Assembly: GCA_048013815.1 (NCBI GenBank)
Contig: CM106586.1
Location: 1 to 64,000 of the forward strand
Direction of reading: 5' to 3'
From: Setoptus koraiensis
Taxonomy: Eukaryota > Arthropoda
DNA length: 64,000 nt
Under the pieces are notes generated by a model. It saw only the letters and a program-made list of their open reading frames with translations. It ran no database searches and was not told the DNA's origin. A program made the translations under genes and the position numbers. Below, piece by piece: positions 54,888 through 64,000 of the stretch; position 1 is the stretch's first letter; every line of letters starts with the position of its first letter.

Positions 54888-54999
54888 GATGAGATGAGAC
54901 GAAACGAAACGAAACGGAATGAGACGACGGGATGAGACGGAATGAGATGAGATGAGATGAGACGAGATGAGGTGAGATGAGATGAGATGAGATGAGATA
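54888..54999 (+). repeat. GAGAT/GAAAC pentamer satellite tract
   Basis: About 22 diverged 5-bp units: GAAAC in the left part and GAGAT/GATGA in the right. Because the unit is not a multiple of three, the minus-strand translations show a rotating SSHLI pattern; this explains the long apparent open frames there. Confidence 0.9.
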
Positions 55000-56235
55000 A
55001 CCTGTTGCTTTGGCTTCATTGTCAGTGTTTGTTGTGCAGCCACTAACGACACACACAGCACAAGTTGTTGCTTGTTGGCCACTACACAAGCCACTGGCCA
55101 GCTACTCGGCCGGCCAGCCAAAGCGGAATAAACCCCGATGACGATGACGACCATGACGACCATGATGATGATTATTATTATTATTATCATTATTATTATT
55201 ATTATTACTATTATGGGGGTGGCAGTGGCACGACAAGGACGAGCAGCGACAGCCAGCGAGGGCCAACGATGACCACGACAACACCGATGAGCTAAGGTGA
55301 AGCAACAGGTGATACGCAGCACTTTCGCTTGTTATTATAACTGTTATAACTGTTTGTTGTTGTTGGCTGTCGGTTGTCGGCCGGTTGTTACTTGTTGCTG
55401 CTCCAACAATCGACTGGCCATTGTGAGAGCAAACAGACGCAACAGCTAACAAGCGACACAGTGAGAGAGTTGCGCTCACCTGGTCGCTGGCCAAACAACA
55501 CTGACAATATTCATTGCCACTAGCCGTTGGTCACTGGCCACTGATGATGGTAAAAGTAAAGTTAATGTTAAAGTTAAAGTTAATCTGTGCACCGGCCAAT
55601 GGCAGCTCATCTCGTTGGCGCTGGCAAGACGCCAATCGATTTCATATATTGGCTTATATATGCTGACAATGTGAGTTGGCCAGTCAATGTTGGTCTGGTC
55701 TGGTCTGGCCAGGCTGCAATTGGCAATTGTTGGCTGCATGCGAATTGAGTGTTGCGAATTAGTAACGGTCAGTCAGTTTTATTAACTTTACATAATAAAA
55801 GCGGACATGCAAGTGGAATGAGAATGAGAATAAGAATAAGAAGAAGAACTTGAAACAGCAATGAGAGACAGCAATAATAATATATGGACAGACCGTGCGA
55901 GACGACACCACAGAGCAGAGATGCGCGCGAAGAGAACCATTATCGATTGATTCGATCGGTCGAACATCACCTGTTGCTCGCTGACAGGAACTGACTGACT
56001 GACTGACTGGCTGTTGTTACCCGTTTCTCGCTGTGTTGTGTGTCCGCAATGAGCCAACAACTTTAAACTCGAACTGGACACTCTCACTGTGCACTTGCTG
56101 GCTAGCTTGCCAGACAGTGCCGGCCGGTCGCCAGCGAGACGGCCAACAGTGCGTGCCATTACGGCCAGTGGTCACACAACGACACTCGGATGTCGTCCTT
56201 TCTAAATAATAGTGGTTCGGCGTAATTACACTGCC

Positions 56236-56308
56236 AACAACAACAGCAACAACAGCAGCAACAACAGCAGCAACAACAGCAGCAACAACAGCAACAGCAA
56301 CAACAAGA
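56236..56308 (+). repeat. (CAA/CAG)n triplet tract
   Basis: A 73-base tract of CAACAGCAA-type triplets in no supportable coding frame. The region 55150-55210 similarly holds (ATT)n. Confidence 0.9.
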
Positions 56309-56796
56309 AACATTAAAAGAAAGTTTTTGCTTCTCTGGCCGTCGCTGTCGTTGTGTCGCTTTTTCAAGTTTATTATCATGAGCGGCAATGGTCAGTTGCA
56401 CAGGTTGAGTGTACACACAACAAGCTGCTCTGTTCATGTGTCTGTCCGATTGCCAGTTAGCTCAACAAACGCAGCAAAAGAAGACGAAGAAGAAGAAGCT
56501 CCCCTGGCTTGCCTGGCTTGATAGCGAGCATACGCACAGTTAAGGTCAACTTTAATGAGGGACCAAGAGACGCAATGAGACGACAAAAACACTTGCTGTT
56601 GGCAACCCGAGCAACCAAACAACAAAGCAACTAACGCAACGGTCATTCAACGAACAACAACTTTCGCTTTCGCATTTCACATTTCGCATTTCGAATTTCG
56701 CATTAAGCTCTAAGCATTACACATAACACATTACCCATTACGTATTACGCATTAGACATATTACGTAATGCGCGACGTTGTTGTCACGATTGCGAC

Positions 56797-56847
<51 letters not shown>
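56797..56847 (+). repeat. (CT)n microsatellite adjoining a GC dinucleotide run
   Basis: About 25 CT dinucleotides with one interruption, followed directly by GCGGGCGCGCGCG (56848-56860). It begins about 30 bases after TTACGTAA at 56761-56768. Confidence 0.93.
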
Positions 56848-56849
<2 letters not shown>

Positions 56850-59800
56850 GGGCGCGCGCGTCTCAACTGGCTGCGTCCACCAACCAGCGATCGTCTCTTC
56901 TCTTTTGCCTATTGCATTCGATGGCGAACAGTCAGGCAGCCAATAGAAGCGAGCCATGCAACGACACGAACAGAATGAGAGAGACTGTGAGAGAACTCGC
57001 TTATCGGCCGACCAACACAAATGCAAATAAGCGCACAACTTGCTGGGCAACTGACGCTTGCGCAGTGGCCAATCGAACGCCATCGAACGGGATCGAGCGA
57101 ACGTTCGAACATTCGGATGTTCGGACGTTCGGACGAGCAATCGAACGAAATGGAAGAGAGTGGAACGAGCAACTGGGACGAGCAACGGCACACTTTGTGT
57201 CAAACTGATCCAACATTGGCCAGCTTGTAATAAGTGAGCGTGTCTCTATCATTATTGTGCACACCAAGTTACATCTAAAATGGGCACATCTTGCACTTGG
57301 CTAACAGCTGATCGAGTGAGTGTCACGAAGACACTTAGAGCGCCTATAAACGTCTCAGTCAGCGGCCGCGCTCCTCATAACGCGCAACTCGCAGCCCCAA
57401 TCGATCGCTGATTGGCTGACTGGCATTACAACTGGCGAGCTGATTGGTGGAATGATGAGCGAATTATGTTATGTTTCGCTCACTTTCACTCTCTCTGCCG
57501 CTGCTACAATTGTGTGCCGCATTATAGGCAACTGCAAGCTTGCCTGGCGAACAGGCTGACAGTGTGAGGATAATTGTTGAATTGGGGCTAGTAACACAAG
57601 TGTCGTCTTGTGTGTCAGACAGTCGCTGTGCAATTCAGTTTGTGTCCAGCGTGTTGGGCGCCAATTAAATAATACTTGTCATAAGATTGTAATTTGCTCG
57701 TTAGAAAAACGTAATTGAAGCTGGCAAAATATACGTAATAAATAGGCGATTGTGTTTTTTAGCGACAACAAGTGATTGATACTATCACTTTGACAGTGAG
57801 TGCAAGTTGAGAGTTGATGTTTCGAAATGAGTGCTACATCTAGGTTCGCTGTAATAGTAATAGTAATAATGACAACAGATAATAATAATGATAATGATGG
57901 TCGACAATGCTTTTATCGCGTTATCGTTTGTGTCGTAGATGACGTTCATTCGACGTTCAAGAAGTACGGTAAACGGTGAGCTGTCGAACAGAATTTATCA
58001 TTTATTATCCACCACATGCGCACATTTGTATGCACATTATGTGCACTTTATATGCACATTATATGCACGCATTTAAATAATCTGCATCAATTGCGCACTT
58101 TTCGTTGGAGCACCTGTCGAAATAGGCAACAGCGACCAACATATCTGTCAAATGAGCAACTTTGTTCATTTAAAACTGAAACCTGCTGGTGCTATTACGC
58201 AACTATTATCTGACACTGTGAGATGCACCCATTGTTACGATTGGGTACGATTTGGATCGCATTGAATTGTTGGTGTTGGTTGAATTTTGTTAAAGTTATA
58301 ATCATATTGTACAAACATGTATGAGAATAATTACTATTAGATTAATATTAATAGTGCGAGTGAATTGTGCTCTGGCCAGCATGCGTACATCATGATTGAT
58401 ATTTTTGTTATTCGGACATTCGGACAGTTGGCGAGGGTTTAGTTGTAGTTTCAGTTGTGCCATGATCGATGTGACCCGCTTCAGGTTGCCGTTGTCTTGA
58501 GAGCAGCGCTAATACACGGCACGTTAATGCCGTTAAAAAGTCAACTAGTGAAAGTCGTGTCTAGACTTCACAAGAAAGAGTTCACAAGCGAGCGAGCGAG
58601 AGAGGGAGCAACCATCGGTTATTAAAAGATGCAAGTATAATTAATAATCATATGGCACCCGATGGTTATCTGGATTAAAAAGTGGCGCATCCTCTGTTGT
58701 TATCATCAATGTTGCATGTAGTGTTACAAGTAAAAGTACAAGACAGCAAACAACAACAACAACAACAACTTGCCCGTCGATCGCAAACGCTAGTTGACGT
58801 CGAACAGGAAGAGTTGACTCTCACGATCTCGCTCTCTATCTGCCCAATTTATCTAGCGCCTGAACTGATCTTGGCAAGCTCGCCTTGGCAAGCTCAGTTC
58901 AGGCTGGTGCCGATCGATGGCCAATATGTTGGCACTCGTTTGCTCGTTTGACCGGTGCATCGGACACACACAACAACGGTGATGCAGCAACTATGATAAT
59001 AATAATAATAATGATTATCTCGCCAAGATGAGCAACAACTTGGCGATGTTACATCATGCTTAATCCTGCTCTCGTTGCTTCTCTGCTGCCAACTATTAGC
59101 TGCCCATGAGCCTATTAGCCTATTAGCAGAGAGTCAGTGCAACAGTGACTCATCATCGTCATCATCATCGTCATCGACATCATACTGATACTAATACCAA
59201 TAGTAATACCAATAGTAATACTAATACTGATAGTTATACCAACGGAGATAGTAACAGTAACAGCAATAGTTGGCCAAACGACGGATAAAACGCATGATAG
59301 CCGAACAAATCACGATTCGCATAATGAGCTTGCCCATTAGTTATTATGTAATCACTTTCGATCTCTCTCTCTCTCTCTCTGTGTATTGTCAGCAACATTA
59401 TGTAGTGCAGTTTACATGTAATATGTATTATGTATTATGCAATATGTAATATGTTACATGTTGTTCTATGTGTTGTTTGTTGCAAACAGCGAGAGAGAGA
59501 GAGAGAGAGAATTACAACAGCTATTAGATAGTTAAAATAGAGTGAGAGTAACGGACAAACTCGATTACTTCACCGCGCTAACGGGACATGCAACAGCGAC
59601 CACTATGCGCTGTGTGTGTGTGTGTGAAATACTTGCACTTGGCCAGTGAGACTTGATTAGATCATCGACATGCACATATTGATACTTTTGTTTGTTTGTT
59701 CGTCAGTTCGTTTATTTGTTTATTTGTCTGTTTGTTTGTTTGTTCATTCACCTGTTGTTGTTGTTGTTGTTTTAAACAGAGAGTGAGAGTTACTCCGAAA

Positions 59801-61445
59801 GCTAAGTAAAGCTGAAACTAAAATTGCTGCTAATGCAATAGCAGCAACAGTGAAATCCAAAGTGAAATAGCAATTGGGCAACACAAACAACAGACAGCTT
59901 CGCAACTACAGTTACAACAGCGAGAAGAAGCAGCAGCCAGCTAGAAGAAGACGCCGATTAGACAAGTTGTCTCAATGAGAATTTCTCGCTCTCTCATACG
60001 CTGCTCATTCCGCCTCACCGATTTCACCTGCTGCTGCTGCTGTTACATCATCTCAATAGTTGGCTGCCTCATCACCATAAGCAATCATTATCTGTCTTGT
60101 TCCTCTCTCCCGTCTGTCGCTCGCTCGCTCGCTCTCTCTCTCTCCCTCTGTCTCGCCGTTCTCACTAATGATGAGTCGGCAGAGAAAGCAGTGATTGGGC
60201 AAAGTAAACGATCAGCTAACGAAAGAAGAACAAGAATAAGTTAAAACAACAACAGTGAAAGTAATCTACAATCGATACTTCTTGCCTAATTCTTTACCTG
60301 TGTATGTGTGTGTGTTCTCTCGCTATTTCTCTTTCTTTAGCCACCTCACATGACACTGCTCAGGTGACTCAACTGTGTCTAGTCTCTAGTAACGAGTTCA
60401 TGATTCAATAATAAGGTGCCAATAACAATTAGGCCTATGTGCAGTTTGCAATATCCATAAACAGCAACACCCAGTGATGTCAGGCCATTAATGAGCTTGC
60501 ATAGTCATGTTGATCTAGCTGTAATTCTCTACTGTTTTCTATTCTGTATTCTCAGCACAATTCTAGCAACTTTGCCAATGATACCCTACAGTTAATTCTA
60601 GCAATCAATTGTAACTCGTATCTCATATTTGGCAATTGTTTTGAACAGTCTGTGCATATTGTCGCGCTTAATCAGTTGCTGATGAAAATAATGCGACAAT
60701 GTTGTGTCGCGAATTGTGTCAACCGAAAAGTATCGCATTTACATTTGATATTGCATATTTGCACGTATTGTGCAAAAACTCACCTTCGCAGTATCCATTT
60801 TCATGTATCTACATGTATGTATATGTTGGCTAATTGGAATGAGTGGTTGTTGTTGTTGTTGTTGTTGTGGTTTGGTGTTGTTGCTTGTGTTGTTGTTGAG
60901 CGATCATGTTGCTTTGGTTTTGGTCACTAAAAGGTTGCTGTTGTTGGCAATTGTCACTTGTGTATTGGTGCACTGTGTTGATGAGACGAACAGTGGGCAA
61001 AAGCGAGCCTCTTGCGACAGTTGTTTGCTGGTGCTTGTTGGTTGGTTGAGATTGTTGGTACCTTCACTGATGATGGTCAGTCATAAGTGTGAATATTAAT
61101 TCAGTGAATCAAATGAGCGAGGCGCGCAAGTGCCAATAAATAATAATAATAAATGATAAATAAATTGATGATGATCTAATAGAGTTATAGTTAGTTGTTG
61201 TTGTTGTTGTTGTTGTTGTTATTGTCACTGATGAAGGCTAAACACAAACTGACATAGCAACAACAGCAACATCACCAGCAGTCGTCGAACAGCAACATCA
61301 GTGCAACAAGAACACGCACAGTATTACATAAAGAGACAGGCGCACACAGTGACTTCCCCCTCGACTGTTATTGTGCAACGCGAATATTCCTTAGGTTGGA
61401 TAGTATTTCTGTTCTTTGCGCATGCGTCACCCTTCCCCATCTTGC

Positions 61446-61481
61446 GTGTGTGTGTGTGTGTGTACACACACACACACACAC
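61446..61481. repeat. Perfect 36-bp (GT)9(AC)9 palindrome
   Basis: Nine GT dinucleotides are immediately followed by nine AC dinucleotides with the dyad between 61463 and 61464, so the strand is fully self-complementary with no loop. Confidence 0.95.
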
Positions 61482-61567
61482 TCACAGTCGAATGTAACTT
61501 TCACTTTTGGCGCTTTTATGCCGTCTATCGGCTAGACGTAACAAGACAAACTTGATTGACTAACCAA

Positions 61568-61632
61568 GCAACCGAGCAACCGAGCAACCGAGCAACCGAG
61601 CAACCGAGCGACCGAGCAACCAAGCGACCGAG
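61568..61632 (+). repeat. Octanucleotide GCAACCGA tandem repeat
   Basis: Eight units, five exact (or nearly so) and the last three with A/G substitutions, trailing into degenerate GCGAGCGA copies to about 61675. Confidence 0.92.
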
Positions 61633-61681
61633 TATCGAAGCGAGCGGGCGAGCGAGCATCGAAGCAACCAGCTCGTTGTAT

Positions 61682-64000
61682 TGGATTTGCCTAATTTAGA
61701 TAAGAATCACATGTTACGAGCAGTGATTGGATGGATGTTGTGATGTCACAGCAACGATAAGTAGTTTATATGGTATTATTTGCACCATCACACACATCAC
61801 TAATACGAGTGCCTTCATCACTCAACTTGAGCGAAGATTCTCTCTTGTTAGCTGAACGAAGAATATTGTAAGTCATTGCTAATTATGTTTCGCTGCCGAG
61901 CCAGCTACCTGGGCATAAAATTGATGCCAGGTGAGCGAGTGATAATGACGAGCCTGGCACAGGAGCCGACATCAAACTTGATTCCTGCGATGATGATATG
62001 GGTGGCGGTGTCGCTGTTGTCGTTGTTGTTGTCGTTGCTATTGGTGGTGCTGTTGTTGTTGTTGTTGTCGCTGTTGCAACAGCACACTTTACTCAACTCT
62101 GTCGATTCACGTAACACTATTGCAATTGCTCGTTAAAAGCTGCTGGATGAAGCAGCCAATTGAGGCAGCCACTTGACGGCACACACACACACACGCACAA
62201 CTAGTGTTAGGTAATATTAGCGATAAATGCGAGGAGTGGAGCAAACACACACACACACACACATCAATTATCTTTTGGGCCATCTTTTGTCGCCCTTCAT
62301 CAACATCATTATCTCACCAGACAGCAACCACCAGCCAACAGTCGGCAGCCAGCCAACAGTCGGCAGCCAGCCAACAGTCGGCAGCCAACAGCCAGCACAC
62401 GCAACAACGCCAACCAACAGCAATGGCAACCAAGGCAGTGCCAACCAACCAACAACAACAACAATTATGCAAATTGAATACCTAACCACTTTTGCTCGGG
62501 CCACCCCCAACGGAAGGCGCTCCGATGAATCAAATTGCAACTTAACACACGCTTGTGTCGCCTATGCTGCAACACAAACAGCGCCAATGCAATAGGCAAA
62601 ATGCTTCATTGTATTGCTATGCACCGTCGGATGCAACTTATCGCGGCAGCATTAAACTTGACTTATCTCTCACTTGCGCGCCTTGTTAGCTCATTGCCGC
62701 CAATCGTCTTGGCAGCGTCTTCTTTTTTTTAATAATGGTGATGATGGCGAAACCAAACGCACAAACACACACACCACGCACATTAGGTAACAACAAACAA
62801 CAAGCCCCGCCGAGAAAGCGCCACACAGCCGGCGAGCCAGACACGAGAACGCGATTAGATTAGTTGATTATTTGTCGTCATATCTGCGCCTAATTATTGC
62901 GTCTCGGCAAGCCAAGTTTGAACGGCGCGCAGGGGTGACAATTGTAAATACTCTCACCTTGATACCTCACCTTGTGCCATTGTTGTGGCTGTGGTTGTTG
63001 TGGTTGTTGTCGTGGGTGCCGTTGCTGCCGGTTGTCGTGACGCTCATGTGACAATTCAGCTATATCAAATGGGCCAACAAGAAAAGTAAAGCTGCGTCGA
63101 TAAATAATTGGCAATTGAGAATCGAGAAATGAGTTTAACAAGTAAGTTGTAAGTTGAGCGAGCCAAATGGGCCGAATAGGCCGCTTGATGGATGCATTGT
63201 GGCAACAAATAACTAGCAACGTTTGCGTATGCAACTTGTTTAAAATAGCAAAATATATATAAATTATAATTGACTGCATCGCAACAACAAGCAAGCGCAT
63301 TTGCATTGAGCAGTCAAACTAATGCAACGTGCCCAAATGCGCCATCTCGTCACCCATCGGACACTGGCAATTTGGTGACTTGCCGCCATCATTATCAAGC
63401 GTCAGGGGCGCGCGTAATCGTCGTATCTCCATATATGCTCGTCATATAGAGTGGCATAAATAATATGATATCCAACAACGAAGCGACAGACAAAGAGACA
63501 AAAACAATAAACATAAATTATATTGCATATCTCGATTGTTTTTGTCTTGTGCGTTGTTTGTGTGCCAATGAGCGCGTGCTCGCCACGAGCTCACGTTGAT
63601 GCTAACGCGATGATGCTGATGCTTACGTCATCTACCTGATGATGATGCAGTTGTTGTTGTTGTTGTTGTTGTCGCTGCTGTTGCTGATGTTGCTGTTGCT
63701 GTTGTTGTGCCTGGTCCCCTGATGATGCTGGCACCGCCAGAATTGTGATGAGAGTTTATTAATATGTAAGCGCGTTACGTAACATATGCCTCGGTTATAT
63801 ACGAGCCATAGCTTCAGTTTAATGTTATATAATACATATGCATTGTGACCATATTTTAAGTGCCATTACGTAATCATAATCTAACGGGCAACATTATCTG
63901 ACGAGTGGCGAGTGGCACGAGCCACTTTACTGGCCACGTTGCAGACAGTAGTTTAGGCAAACAACAATAAACTGATTGGCTCATATTGTTCAAGCTCTGT
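61682..64000. other. Right-hand end: gene-poor, regulatory-looking
   Basis: Contains GTT/CAA runs (about 62010-62080, 63647-63710) and paired TTACGTAA palindromes at 63775-63782 and 63866-63873. A minus-strand frame at 62890-63306 (138 codons) is Gln/Pro/His-rich in its second half and has no family features; not called. Confidence 0.35.
62331..62384 (+). repeat. 18-bp tandem repeat, three exact copies
   Basis: The unit CCAGCCAACAGTCGGCAG occurs at 62331-62348, 62349-62366 and 62367-62384, with a partial fourth. Translated it would read SQQSAA repeats, but the surrounding frames show no gene features. Confidence 0.93.

Larger units (their letters stand above)
54412..61445. other. Gene-poor, simple-repeat region
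   Basis: Apart from the repeats listed separately, I see no gene. It holds TTACGTAA palindromes (54490-54497, 56761-56768), a degenerate CATTTCG/CATTACG run (56650-56760), a hairpin-forming inverted repeat (58858-58868 with 58894-58904), (GA)n at about 59490-59510 and a GTT run at about 60846-60870. The gene whose regulatory or intronic sequence this is probably lies past the right edge of the window (inference). Confidence 0.35.

Noticed and set aside
54687-55494. Long minus-strand frames (211 and 130 codons)
   Set aside because: They translate the GAGAT pentamer and ATT/CAT triplet repeats; the peptides are periodic (SSHLI) or poly-Ile/Asn.
56768-57208. Open frames on both strands over the CT repeat
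   Set aside because: Poly-SerLeu and poly-ArgGlu are repeat artefacts; no family features beyond the repeat.
62331-62384. CRISPR-like or coding SQQSAA repeat
   Set aside because: No spacers, and neither flank continues as a plausible protein.
62890-63306. 138-codon minus-strand frame
   Set aside because: Second half is repeat-derived Gln/Pro/Arg; first half has no family features and no promoter.

Overview
This is nuclear DNA from a small-genome invertebrate animal, most likely an arthropod. A mite or other chelicerate is my best guess, from gene content and style only. GT-AG introns are few and short (89-442 bp), TATA boxes are clear, CAA/CAG/GTT microsatellites are abundant and 3' UTRs are extremely short. 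I see no transposase, reverse transcriptase, viral gene, CRISPR array or rRNA.

Layout. (1) 0.5-7.1 kb: a tandem pair of SLC16-type (monocarboxylate transporter-like) genes; the first is intronless and the second has one intron. (2) 7.1-19.9 kb: a gene-poor stretch holding a 107-codon orphan ORF, a cluster of ATTTGCAT octamers, a near-perfect hairpin that looks like a microRNA precursor (12063-12150) and a G-quadruplex motif. (3) 20-43.3 kb: a compact housekeeping block. It contains a peptide GPCR, an antisense-overlapping coiled-coil gene, an intron-containing tRNA-Ser(CGA), CCT7, an equilibrative nucleoside transporter, MOB2, EIF2B3, VPS51, a 137-aa three-finger C2H2 protein with a CtBP-type motif, CCDC51/MITOK, PTPMT1, PTAR1, a four-exon secreted Gly/Ala/Lys/Phe-repeat protein, TADA3 and a polyQ five-finger C2H2 protein. 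(4) 43.7-48 kb: an RREB1/hindsight (pebbled)-type zinc-finger gene on the minus strand. (5) 48-64 kb: a microsatellite-rich region with one convincing gene, a TATA-driven six-cysteine secreted protein at 52.0-52.6 kb; the rest is probably regulatory or intronic.

The genes do not form a pathway. The block mixes protein folding (CCT7), translation (EIF2B3), retrograde trafficking (VPS51), prenylation (PTAR1), mitochondrial lipid and K+ functions (PTPMT1, MITOK), chromatin (TADA3) and NDR kinase signalling (MOB2). Neighbours are often divergent or tail-to-tail, with only tens of bases between coding ends. Coding starts were moved to a true ATG wherever the longest open frame began with TTG, GTG or CTG. 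Introns were placed from GT-AG signals plus homology or paralogy. All family names come from recognition of protein motifs; no database search was made.
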